Below, piece by piece: positions 17,159-25,482 of a stretch of DNA of 38,873 nt (within the stretch, counting starts at the first letter, position 1; every line of letters begins with the position of its first letter). The translations under genes and the position numbers were made by a program. The stretch lies in the NCBI GenBank assembly GCA_947474365.1, contig CANJIU010000093.1, positions 1 to 38,873 on the forward strand. The letters run 5' to 3'. A model generated the notes under the pieces. That model was not told the origin of the DNA. It made no database searches and worked only from the letters and a program-made list of their open reading frames with translations. This DNA comes from Opitutia bacterium (GTDB taxonomy: Bacteria > Verrucomicrobiota > Verrucomicrobiia > Opitutales > Opitutaceae).

Positions 17159-18733
17159 TCAGCGCGCCGTCGCCTTGCGCCGGTAGTCGACGGAAATCGC
17201 CGCGAGTTCGACGTTGGCGGGCAGATTTACGTGCTGCGTAGTGCCGGAGGTATCGAGGTCGGCATGGACCAGCTGGTGCGTGCCGTGTTCGCGAGCCGCC
17301 TCAATCATCACGGTGTATTTTCCGGGAGCCACGGGTTTGCCGAATTGATCCTTCCCGTCCCATTTCAGGGTGTATTTCCCGGAACCGCGGGTCGCACTCG
17401 AAACCGAGTTGGTAATCTGCGTGCCCTCGGCCATCGCCCGCATCTGATCGGCCCGATACCACGACCGCAAATCGGGCAGCCACCGCGGGCCCTTGAACCA
17501 GAGAGCCACCGTGCGGACCGGAAAGTTGTCCTTGTCCTCAATCCACACCGCGACGTACGGCCGGCGCGCGCGGCCTCCGGTCACATTCGCGATCTCGAGA
17601 TTGATGACGACCTCGAATGCGGGGTCCCCTCCTGCGGCCGCGGTCGCCGTGTTGGCGCCACCCGATTTCGCGGCCGCGGCGTGGACTCCGGGGAATGCGG
17701 TGCTCGTGGGCTGCGTCTCAAATGCTTTCCAGCCCGCACTGACCAGGCGGCGACCGTCGCTGGTCAGAAGCAGGCACTCAACATCACGCCACGACGCGGC
17801 AAGCCGCAGGCCTTCATCCGCGGATAACACGCACAAGGCGGTGGCCAGCGCGCCGGCATCGGTGGCGGACGGCGCAACGACCGTGGCGCTTTGCACCTGG
17901 TCGACCGGCAGGCCGGTCCGAGGATCGACGAGATGGGAATACCAATGCCCTCCGATTTCGACGCCGCGGCGGTAGCCGCCACTGGTGGCCACCGCACGAT
18001 CGCGCACGGTAATCTGGGTCAACGGGAGATCGTTTTCCGCGTCAGCGGCTGGATCGGCAATCGCGATCGTATCGCCCTCTGCACCACGCACGACAAGGTC
18101 GCCGCCCAGATTCACGACGGCCGTGGCAAGGTGACCGGCGGCGAGCGCAGCGGTGCACGCGCGGTCGATGATGTAACTCTTCGCAAACGAATTCAGCATC
18201 AGCGGCGCGTCGGTGAGATGCGTCGCGGTGCCGGCCCCGGCGTCGAGCCGCCAATGTGACCGTTGCGCGGATGCAACCGCTGCCGCCAGTTCTTCGGAAG
18301 AAGGTACGCGTTGCCGTTGCGCCGCGGTTTTCCAGAGGCGGCCGGCGACTTCGGCCGACGCGTCGAGTGCGCCACCCGTGCGTTCGCGCCAAGTGTCGAA
18401 GAGCGCCAGCACCGCGAAAAGTTCCGGGGACACGCGGACCGGCTCGCCCCGGGTCGCGAACCACCGGCTGAACTCGCTCGTGGCATCGTAGCCGCTGAGG
18501 ATTTTCCCGAGCCGGTCGATTTCGGCGAGCGCGGCCGCCTCGGCGGCGGCGGCCTGATCCGCCGTGCGGGCGGAAAATTTGAACTCCAGCGACGTACCCA
18601 GCACATGCTCGTGCTGGAACGCATACCAAGTCGGCAGGTTCGTCGCCTGGGCGAAAGCCAGCACATTGGATGCGGCGAACAACAGCGCGCATCGCACCAA
18701 GCCGGAGAAGAGATACATCATGAGTCTGCGCAC
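17159..18733 (-). CDS. apbE: FAD:protein FMN transferase (ApbE) fused to a DUF2271 domain
   Basis: This 524-residue protein has a signal peptide at 1-28. The ApbE domain spans about 35-345 with LGTSLEF, SGYDATSEFSRW, LNSFAKSYIIDRA, NLGGDLVVRG (GGD 210-212), AVATSGGYRRG, HLVDPRTGLP (267-276) and the Mg-site DAGALATAL (292-300). ApbE moves FMN from FAD onto Ser or Thr of a target protein outside the cytoplasm. A linker rich in Ala and Gly (350-370) leads to DUF2271 at 371-495: RPYVAVWIEDKDNFPVRTVA, LPDLRSWYRADQM, KYTLKWDGKDQFGKPV and MIEAAREHGTH. Within it NSVSSATRG (442-450) resembles the FMN acceptor motif, with Thr448 the candidate site. The GTG at 18733 gives a charged n-region; ATGs at 18721 and 18718 are alternatives. 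Tight spacing on both sides shows an operon with the EF-hand and PepSY genes. Confidence 0.92.
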   Translation of the reverse strand: MRRLMMYLFSGLVRCALLFAASNVLAFAQATNLPTWYAFQHEHVLGTSLEFKFSARTADQAAAAEAAALAEIDRLGKILSGYDATSEFSRWFATRGEPVRVSPELFAVLALFDTWRERTGGALDASAEVAGRLWKTAAQRQRVPSSEELAAAVASAQRSHWRLDAGAGTATHLTDAPLMLNSFAKSYIIDRACTAALAAGHLATAVVNLGGDLVVRGAEGDTIAIADPAADAENDLPLTQITVRDRAVATSGGYRRGVEIGGHWYSHLVDPRTGLPVDQVQSATVVAPSATDAGALATALCVLSADEGLRLAASWRDVECLLLTSDGRRLVSAGWKAFETQPTSTAFPGVHAAAAKSGGANTATAAAGGDPAFEVVINLEIANVTGGRARRPYVAVWIEDKDNFPVRTVALWFKGPRWLPDLRSWYRADQMRAMAEGTQITNSVSSATRGSGKYTLKWDGKDQFGKPVAPGKYTVMIEAAREHGTHQLVHADLDTSGTTQHVNLPANVELAAISVDYRRKATAR

Positions 18734-18741
18734 CCTGCCAA

Positions 18742-19347
18742 TCAGCGGCGCTCCTCGTCGCCGCGCGCCGGACCACCCCGCCCACGCTCACCGCCCGGTC
18801 CTCCCGGCCCACCCATTCGGGCGAGCTTTTCGATTTCTTCGCGGGACAGAAACCCATCTTTGTCGAGGTCGCCCCGCTCCATCATTCCCGCCATGCGCTC
18901 GGGGAGTTCATCCTTCGAGAGTTTGCCGTCTCCGTTCTTGTCGAACTGCATCAGGCGCGCGACCATCTCTTCAGGATTTCCCATACCCGGGCCTCCACGT
19001 CCGCCGGGGCCACCGGGCCCACCTGGTCCACCAGGGCCACCGCGCCCAAAAAACGCCGGACGCACCTCCTCCTCGGTGAGCTTTCCGTCGCCGTTCTTAT
19101 CAAGCTTCTTCAACGACGCCGTGGCATTGGCGAGCTCAGTAGCGTCGATCACCCCGTCCCCGTTCGTGTCGAGCGCGGCAAAGAGCGGATTCATCCGCGG
19201 GCCGCCCTCACGTCCCCCTTCCCGACCCTCGCGCCCTCCCTCGCGGCTGCCCTCGGGACGACGCTCCTGAGCGAGGCTGAGGCTGCCGGCGACGGTGAGA
19301 GCGGAGACGATGATCGCGATACGAAACGGGCGGGCAGGAATTTTCAT
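18742..19347 (-). CDS. Secreted EF-hand calcium-binding protein with Gly/Pro linkers
   Basis: The 201-residue product has a signal peptide at 1-26 (ending LSLAQ). Four EF-hand loops are readable: DTNGDGVIDATE (60-71), DKNGDGKLTEEE (83-94), DKNGDGKLSKDE (136-147) and DLDKDGFLSREE (160-171). All keep the Asp/Asn ligands and the final Glu. The region before the first pair is a Gly/Arg/Glu repeat (REGGREGREGGREGG), and a GGPGG-type linker at 102-121 separates the two pairs; another GP-rich tail follows residue 178. It should bind calcium in the periplasm or at the surface. The gene stops 8 bases before the ApbE-DUF2271 start, so it heads that tight group; the S9 peptidase ends 81 bases upstream on the same strand and may share the transcript. 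Confidence 0.9.
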   Translation of the reverse strand: MKIPARPFRIAIIVSALTVAGSLSLAQERRPEGSREGGREGREGGREGGPRMNPLFAALDTNGDGVIDATELANATASLKKLDKNGDGKLTEEEVRPAFFGRGGPGGPGGPGGPGGRGGPGMGNPEEMVARLMQFDKNGDGKLSKDELPERMAGMMERGDLDKDGFLSREEIEKLARMGGPGGPGGERGRGGPARGDEERR

Positions 19348-19428
19348 GATGGTGGCGATGGAGTGGTTCGCTGGTAAGGACGCGCGAACCCGTAAAGAGT
19401 TTTTATCACCGGCGCATCGGTGCTTCCG

Positions 19429-21579
19429 CTAACGCGGAGCGGTCACGAGATCCGATCGGAACTCTCGGTCGAAAAACGCCGCGGTAGCGGCATCGACGCG
19501 CACCTGATTCGCATGCCGCATAAAGTGATGCGTGTCGTCGGGAATCACTATCTCCTCGTGCCGCACACCGGCGGCCGTGAGGCGACGGACCAGATCGACC
19601 GTCTGGGAAAAACGCACGTTGCGATCGTCGTCGGCGTGCAGGAGCAAGACGGGCGACTTCCAGGTGGAAACCGCCGACACGGGCGACGACTTCCACGCGA
19701 TCTCCGCCGCGCGCTCGGCGTCAGGGGCCCGGTCATAACGATCGCGGAACGTCAACGGCGTCGTCAGCCCGCCTTGTCGGCCCCAGTCGTGCACGCCATG
19801 GATGTCGACGCCCGCAGCGAAGAGATCGGAATTGCGCGCGAGGGAAAGCGCCGTGAGAAACCCGCCGTACGAACCGCCATAAATCCCCACGCGGGTTCGA
19901 TCAACCTGCGGCTGCGCGCGCAGCCATTCCGCGGCGGCCTTGATGTCCTGATACTCCGCGGCACCCTGGGCCCCTCCGCCGGGCGGATGCATGAATTCAC
20001 GGCCGTAGCCGATGCCGAGCCGGTAATTGACCGAGAGCACGACGTAACCGCGGCTCGCGAGGTACTGATTGAGCGCGTAGGCGTTGGCGTAGTAATCGGA
20101 GTAGTGCCAGCCGAGCAGCATTTGCCGGCGAGGACCGCCATGCACGTAAATGATTGCGGGCCGCCGTTTGCCGCCCGGACCGGCGTCAAAGAGCTGCGCG
20201 TGAACCTTCATCCCGTCCGGTGCCTTGAGGATGATCTGTTTCGGCGTCACGAGTTGCGCCGACGGAAAGTCGGCCGGGATCCGATCCTCGCCGAGCCGGC
20301 GAAGCGACTTGTCATTCGTGGCCATGACCGTAGGAACGGGCGGCCGTTGAGCGCTCGCGCCGATGAACGCCAGCGCCGATCCGTCGCCCGTGAACACCGG
20401 CGTCCACTCCAGGTCCGTGCCGGGGGTCAACACCTCCGGCGCCACTCGGTCCACCGGGACGCGGACGATGTGGCGGCGATCGATGTCGTTGGGGTCGCTG
20501 CCGGCGTTGCCCGCGAACACCAGAAAGCGCCGATCTGGACTCAACCGCACGTATTCCGCCATATAATTTCCTGGCGTCAGGAGGAGCGGTTCACCGCCGT
20601 CATCCGGCAGCGAATAGAGATGGGGCCAGCCGTCCAGCGTGGCGAGAAACGTCACGCGGCCGCCCGCGGCATACTTCAGATTGGCTCCACCGTGAGTAGA
20701 GGGCAACGAACCGGGCAGCGTGACGGGGCTTTTCCAGAGCGGTCGCGCCTCGCCCGTCGTCGTTTCGGCGATCCAGATCGCCCACGGACTCGGCCGCTGT
20801 TCCAGGAGCGGCTCGGGGACGCCGCCGGCACCGGGGCGTCGGATGAAGACGAGCCGGTTGCCGTCGGGCGACCAGCGGGGCGAGTCATCACGGTTCGTCG
20901 TCGGCGCAATCCAGACGATGCTGGTATTGCTGTCGGCATAAACGCCGACGAACGAGTGATCGCCGCGCACGGAGACGAAGGCGAGGCGTTTGCCATCCGG
21001 CGACCATTCCGGCGACTCGTTGGCGCCGTTCACCGCGATGATTTTCTTCGCAGCCGATGATCCGTCGATCGGCGCGATCCAGATGCCCTTCGCCTTGATG
21101 AAGGCCACGCGTTCAGACGTGGGAGAGATGACCGGCTCCACGCCCTCACCGAGCGCCTTGGGCGTACCGCCGTCGAACGGCACCGAGAGAATCTGCACCT
21201 TGGGCGGAGTGGGCCGACTCAGGACGTTGACGGGATTCGCGTCGTCCCAATTCGAGCCGAAATCGCCGCCGCGCACGAAGACGACCCGCTTGCCGTCGGG
21301 CGAGATCTGCAGCGCGGTGATTTCCTGTCCGTCGTCGGCGGCGTAATGGGTCAGCTGCCGCGGTCGGAACTCGGGGCCCTCGGCCACCCAGACATTGCGC
21401 CGCCCGCGCTCGTTGAGCGCCCAGGCGATGCGACTGCCGCCCGCCGAGGCGGTGAGTTCGTTCGGAAACGGGTAGCTCTTTACCTGGTCGAGCGTGAACC
21501 CGGTTTGCGCAAACAGCGTGCCGGTCCGGAGCAAGAGAGAGATGAGAAGCTCGAAGCGAAAAAGGGACGGAGTAATCAT
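19429..21579 (-). CDS. S9-family (prolyl oligopeptidase-type) serine peptidase, secreted
   Basis: From the ATG at 21579 the protein has 716 residues with a signal peptide at 1-25; an ATG at 21606 is the alternative. Residues 30-430 form the seven-bladed propeller, with TolB-like repeats such as ISPDGKRVVF, WSPDGKRLAFV and WSPDGNRLVFI. The alpha/beta-hydrolase domain follows, with IYVHGGPRRQ (oxyanion area), the nucleophile motif YGGSYGGF with Ser570, Asp652 in HADDDRNV and His684 in DDTHHF. It is the acylaminoacyl-peptidase or dipeptidyl-peptidase type and probably trims peptides in the periplasm. It lies upstream of the EF-hand/ApbE/PepSY group on the same strand and is divergent from the two-repeat secreted protein. 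Confidence 0.92.
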   Translation of the reverse strand: MITPSLFRFELLISLLLRTGTLFAQTGFTLDQVKSYPFPNELTASAGGSRIAWALNERGRRNVWVAEGPEFRPRQLTHYAADDGQEITALQISPDGKRVVFVRGGDFGSNWDDANPVNVLSRPTPPKVQILSVPFDGGTPKALGEGVEPVISPTSERVAFIKAKGIWIAPIDGSSAAKKIIAVNGANESPEWSPDGKRLAFVSVRGDHSFVGVYADSNTSIVWIAPTTNRDDSPRWSPDGNRLVFIRRPGAGGVPEPLLEQRPSPWAIWIAETTTGEARPLWKSPVTLPGSLPSTHGGANLKYAAGGRVTFLATLDGWPHLYSLPDDGGEPLLLTPGNYMAEYVRLSPDRRFLVFAGNAGSDPNDIDRRHIVRVPVDRVAPEVLTPGTDLEWTPVFTGDGSALAFIGASAQRPPVPTVMATNDKSLRRLGEDRIPADFPSAQLVTPKQIILKAPDGMKVHAQLFDAGPGGKRRPAIIYVHGGPRRQMLLGWHYSDYYANAYALNQYLASRGYVVLSVNYRLGIGYGREFMHPPGGGAQGAAEYQDIKAAAEWLRAQPQVDRTRVGIYGGSYGGFLTALSLARNSDLFAAGVDIHGVHDWGRQGGLTTPLTFRDRYDRAPDAERAAEIAWKSSPVSAVSTWKSPVLLLHADDDRNVRFSQTVDLVRRLTAAGVRHEEIVIPDDTHHFMRHANQVRVDAATAAFFDREFRSDLVTAPR

Positions 21580-21737
21580 GCGAAAGCGGGTGGGAATGGA
21601 AAGCATGTGAAGCCCGGTCGATCGTCGCAATTCGAATGGGAGATAAGTGCCGTCGGACAGTAGGCCGCGAACCGCGTGCAAATGCCCCTTGTGAGTTATT
21701 TCACCCGCGGTTTGATTTCTGGTCCATCGACACGTCC

Positions 21738-22727
21738 ATGCACCTTAAAATTCGCTCCCGAGGGGCTCTCGTTGCTTGGCTCGTTGCGCTGACCACACTC
21801 ACCGCCGCCGTCGCCAGCCCTTCGTCGCCAACCACCGCTCCGAGTTCGACTGCCAACATCACGCCGTTCGTACCGACCACGGCGGGATCACCCGCGGCAG
21901 CCGATTCGGCGAGAATCACGAACCTTGCCATCCGCTCGCGCTCTGGACTCGGCGTCGAGACGCTCATCGTCGGAGTGACGGTCGGGGGAGCCGGCACGAG
22001 TGGCAGCATGCCGCTCCTCTTCCGCGGTGCCGGCCCGACGCTGGCCGTTTTTGGGGTTCCCGGATTTCTCGTCGATCCAGTTCTTTCGGTCTTTTCCGAC
22101 ACGACCTTTACACAAAACGACAATTGGGGAAGCGACGCGGGGCTGACAGCCGTTTTCTCCCGGGTGGGGGCGTTTCCCTTCACCTCGGGGGCGAGTCTGG
22201 ATGCCGCGCTCTATAGCCCAACGGTACGACCGGGCGGGTACACCGTGCAAATTTCGGGCGCTCGGGGAACGACGGGCGTTGCGCTCGCCGAGGTTTACGA
22301 CGCCACGCCGCCCGGAGAATCGACGGCAGCAACGCCCCGGTTGACGAACGTTTCCGCACGCACGCAAGTGGGAACCGGGGGCGACACGCTGATCGCCGGT
22401 TTCGTCATCAGCGGCAGCAGCAACAAAACGGTGCTCCTTCGAGCCGCAGGACCGGCTTTGGTGGAACTCGGGGTGAGCGGAGTCCTGCTGGATCCGAAGC
22501 TCGAGCTCTACGGGAGTGACGGCGCGCTGGTCACCTCGAACGACAATTGGTCCGGCACCGCGGAGCTCACGGCCGCGTTTACCGCGGTGGGCGCATTTTC
22601 ATTTGAGACGACTTCGAAGGACGCCGCCCTCCTCGTCACGCTGCGCCCCGGAGCCTACACCGCGCAGGTCACCGGCATTGGAGGAACGTCCGGCATTGCG
22701 CTCGTGGAAGTCTACGAAGTTCCGTAA
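21738..22727 (+). CDS. Secreted protein of two tandem ~130-residue repeats
   Basis: The product has 329 residues; the ATG at 21738 gives a signal peptide at 1-27. After a Ser/Thr/Pro-rich linker, two homologous units occupy about 59-189 and 200-328. Each runs: R-hydrophobic-TN-x-x-x-R(S/T), ETLIVGV or DTLIAGF, LLFRGAGPTL or LLRAAGPAL, GV-x-G-x-L-x-DP, NDNW, AVGAF-x-F, RPG-Y-T-x-Q, and ALAEVYD or ALVEVYE. I recall this unit as a frequent C-terminal surface module in Verrucomicrobiota, but know of no assigned function. It is probably beta-rich and extracellular. Here it stands alone, with no catalytic domain attached. It is convergent with the Cys-rich membrane protein gene. Confidence 0.8.
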   Translation: MHLKIRSRGALVAWLVALTTLTAAVASPSSPTTAPSSTANITPFVPTTAGSPAAADSARITNLAIRSRSGLGVETLIVGVTVGGAGTSGSMPLLFRGAGPTLAVFGVPGFLVDPVLSVFSDTTFTQNDNWGSDAGLTAVFSRVGAFPFTSGASLDAALYSPTVRPGGYTVQISGARGTTGVALAEVYDATPPGESTAATPRLTNVSARTQVGTGGDTLIAGFVISGSSNKTVLLRAAGPALVELGVSGVLLDPKLELYGSDGALVTSNDNWSGTAELTAAFTAVGAFSFETTSKDAALLVTLRPGAYTAQVTGIGGTSGIALVEVYEVP

Positions 22728-22748
22728 TCCGGCACTCGCCGGCGCCAA

Positions 22749-24290
22749 TCACGATCCGCGAGACGCTGCCACCGAAACAGTCGGCGGAGGCGGCGTTACT
22801 TTCAGCACCAAGGTGTAGATTACCTCGCGCGGCAGGGGCACGGCGCTGATCATGAAAAAAACCGAGGCGCGGTGATACGGATTTCGCATCGTATAATCCG
22901 GCGCCCACTCAGGAGGAAGGACGACATGATCGCGCTGCAGGAACCAGCGGGCCCATTCTTCCGTCTCGCCTGCGGCGCCGCACTCGATCGCGGCGAGCCA
23001 CATCTCGCCACCGACGACAAATCGACGCAATTCGGGCTTGGCCGTGAAGAGCGCGTTCAGGCGGCGAAAAGACTTGGGGTCCGGATGCTCCAGCAGGCAG
23101 GCCACGGTGCGCCCCAACGATTCCGCCGTCATCGGGACCGCGAGCAGTGCCTCAAAATCCATCCGCAGGAGCGCGCCGTCATTCGTCGGCAAATCGATCC
23201 AGTACGTCGCCTGCAAACGATCGAAGTCCGAAAGCACGGCCGCCCCCCGGCGGAGGAGACTAAACGCCGCCTCTGACTCACCCAGGCGGGCGAGCATTTC
23301 GATCCGCAGCATCACGTAGAACGCCCGCTCGGATCCGGCGACGGACTCCAGTAGAAAATTTCGAGCGGCCAGACGCTCGCCCCGCTGCACCGCGGCCTCG
23401 GCGAACAGGAGGCGCCGGGCAGCCTCGGGCAGGCGATCGAGCCCCCCACCCGCCGACGCAGAGAAGTCCGCCGCCAGACGCCCGGCGCGGAGGGCGAGCA
23501 GGAGCGAACGAATCCACGGGTCCGATTCCTCCGGGTTCCTAACCGCCATGCGCAGGCAAAAATCCGCCAGAGGGCCGGGGCGGTTGAGACCGAGCAGGGT
23601 GTCGTGAAACACGATGGCGGTTTGAGCCGCGTGCTCCGGACGGCCCGTTAGCAACGATTCGAACCAGGCGTCACTGTCGGCCAAGCTACCCCGGAATGCC
23701 CGGGTCTGCGCCGACAGCAGCGCGGATTCGTAATGCTGCGGATCACGTTCCAGCGCGGAGCCGAGGTAGACAAGCGCCGACGCGTTTTCCCGCCGGCGAA
23801 ACGCCTCCATCGCCAGCCGAAAAAAATCCCGGGCCTGCGCCCGCCGGGTGTCGCCCCACGCATCGGGCCGGGCCACCTGCACCCACGTAATGCTCTTTCC
23901 ACCGGCGGCCCGCAGGCCGAGGAAGACGGCACTTACCCCGAGGAGATAAACCGCCACCGTGGCCGTCGCGAGGATGAGGAGCGCGCGTCCCCAAAACGGT
24001 CGAATTTCTCCCAACCGGGCCGAGCAATGCCAACTATCGGCTCCTCGTACCAGCAGGGGGCAGACGCACCGAAAACGGGCCGGTTCGTTCCACGCATAGA
24101 GCGCTTTGCATTGAACGCCGCTCTGGGAGCGAGGATCAACCACCTCCTGGCAAGGACACGTTCCGCGGCGCCCCCGCAAGACGAAGGCCGACTTGCGGAC
24201 GTTCCAGTAGAGCAACTGCCACGGAAGCCGGCACGCGTCGGTCAGCCAGAGTTTGGCACGGGCAGATAAATAACCTAATCCGGGCGGCAC
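22749..24290 (-). CDS. Cys-rich single-pass membrane protein with a TPR-like helical domain
   Basis: This 513-residue protein starts with a GTG at 24290; the exact start is uncertain. The N-terminal 100 residues hold seven cysteines (20, 45, 47, 61, 75, 77, 89), including CPC, CVC and WHC, in a pattern that could bind a metal. The marked sequence RGRRGTCPCQ and later ARFRCVCPLLVRG plus RPFWGR are, as I recall, conserved in a family found in Opitutaceae. One transmembrane helix spans about 103-126. The remaining 370 residues are mostly helical with TPR-like alternation (SALVYLGSALERDPQHYESALLSA). Judging from that, the Cys domain is probably cytoplasmic and the helical part outside. It lies 42 bases after the PEP-CTERM gene on the same strand. 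Function unknown; a role linked to that surface protein is only an inference from position. Confidence 0.75.
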   Translation of the reverse strand: MPPGLGYLSARAKLWLTDACRLPWQLLYWNVRKSAFVLRGRRGTCPCQEVVDPRSQSGVQCKALYAWNEPARFRCVCPLLVRGADSWHCSARLGEIRPFWGRALLILATATVAVYLLGVSAVFLGLRAAGGKSITWVQVARPDAWGDTRRAQARDFFRLAMEAFRRRENASALVYLGSALERDPQHYESALLSAQTRAFRGSLADSDAWFESLLTGRPEHAAQTAIVFHDTLLGLNRPGPLADFCLRMAVRNPEESDPWIRSLLLALRAGRLAADFSASAGGGLDRLPEAARRLLFAEAAVQRGERLAARNFLLESVAGSERAFYVMLRIEMLARLGESEAAFSLLRRGAAVLSDFDRLQATYWIDLPTNDGALLRMDFEALLAVPMTAESLGRTVACLLEHPDPKSFRRLNALFTAKPELRRFVVGGEMWLAAIECGAAGETEEWARWFLQRDHVVLPPEWAPDYTMRNPYHRASVFFMISAVPLPREVIYTLVLKVTPPPPTVSVAASRGS

Positions 24291-24332
24291 GTCGTAGAGG
24301 GTAAGGCCAGCGTCGGATTAAAAGCCAGCGGC

Positions 24333-25331
24333 TTACGACGTCTGCGGGCGGCTTTTCCTCGTCCGCCAGAACCTCACGGCCACTCCCGTCATCAGCAGGC
24401 CGCCGAGTTGAAAGAATGTGGCGGGCTCCGGGATGGTGCCGTCCGGGCGCCCCCACGCCGTTCCCACACCGAGCGAAGAATACGTCGCACTCGAATTCGT
24501 ATTGCGTGTCGTCCCGAACAAATCCTGGTTGATCGCGTTGCCCTGGGTCGAAGTGAACGCGATCAGCGACATCATCGAATTGTCGGAAACGGTGTAGCTG
24601 GTAAAAGCCGGCGCGGTCGGAGTTCCAGACGTAGGATCCACCGCGTAGGTCCGAATGGCGGTCTGCAATTGGCTGTAACCGATGGCGAAAGTGACCCACG
24701 AGTTCGCGACATAGGACGTCGACTTGGTGCTGTCGGTGGGGGTGCCACCGTTGGCGGTGGAGTTGAGGACAATGCCGTCCACCGCGGTGGCGTTGGCGTA
24801 ATTGTACGTGTTTGCCGAAAGAGTAATCGAACCGGCGTAATTCCCCCACGACGTAGTACTGGGGGAATTGTTTGCGCCCGCACCGGGCGTCGTAAAGGTC
24901 AGCGTTTGGGTGCCGGTCTTATCCGTCATTTTCATGACAAGATTGATCGGTCCATCAGTAACAGAGTTCAATTTGAACCCAATTTCGGTGTTTCCGCCGA
25001 ATCCGTTGGAATCGTATTTGCCCATTCGGAAACGGAAGACGATATACTTCCCGGCGTCGCCGGCGACCAGCGGGTCCTGCACCACCTGCTGCATCAAGCC
25101 ACACGTCGTCAAATTGCCAATGTAGTCATCCTGCCCCTGCCCAGTCTGTTGGTCGCCACCCGGGTCCGTCATTGCCGTGCCGTTCGACTTCAGCCACGGA
25201 TTCCACTTGGTGACCAAGTTGATGATGTTGGTCTGACCCGAAGCTACAGTGATCGAGCCCCAGAGGAGAAGCGCCACTATCAGCGCGACTGGCCGCCGAT
25301 ACCACCGATGATGTATGAAGCCGCTGCGCAT
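24333..25331 (-). CDS. PEP-CTERM sorting-domain surface protein
   Basis: The 332-residue product has a signal peptide (PVALIVALLLWGSITVASGQ, cleaved near residue 33) when started at the ATG at 25331. The C-terminus holds the PEP-CTERM signal: IPEPATFF, a hydrophobic helix (LGGLLMTGVAV) and the basic tail RFWRTRK. Such proteins are processed by an exosortase and carried to the surface or exopolysaccharide layer. The exosortase gene is not in this window. The body is Ser/Thr/Asn/Gly-rich beta-type sequence (IGFKLNSVTDG, YIVFRFRMGKYDS) with no catalytic motif. The Cys-rich membrane protein gene follows 42 bases after the stop, so the two probably form an operon. Confidence 0.87.
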   Translation of the reverse strand: MRSGFIHHRWYRRPVALIVALLLWGSITVASGQTNIINLVTKWNPWLKSNGTAMTDPGGDQQTGQGQDDYIGNLTTCGLMQQVVQDPLVAGDAGKYIVFRFRMGKYDSNGFGGNTEIGFKLNSVTDGPINLVMKMTDKTGTQTLTFTTPGAGANNSPSTTSWGNYAGSITLSANTYNYANATAVDGIVLNSTANGGTPTDSTKSTSYVANSWVTFAIGYSQLQTAIRTYAVDPTSGTPTAPAFTSYTVSDNSMMSLIAFTSTQGNAINQDLFGTTRNTNSSATYSSLGVGTAWGRPDGTIPEPATFFQLGGLLMTGVAVRFWRTRKSRPQTS

Positions 25332-25482
25332 AAGTTCGGGACGAATTATCAACGAAAACGTGACGCGATCACCCTGTGCCGGCAACGGAATATCCGTAGA
25401 TGAAGCACGGCTACTACGTTGCACGCCATCTCGTGAAAAGGCGACCGGAAGGCGCACGAGAGCCAACCGCGAAGTGGCAGAA

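Noticed and set aside
16510..21579. A four-gene operon including the S9 peptidase
   Set aside because: The last three genes are tightly linked, but the 81-base gap after the peptidase leaves co-transcription open, so I did not claim the peptidase as part of the redox module.
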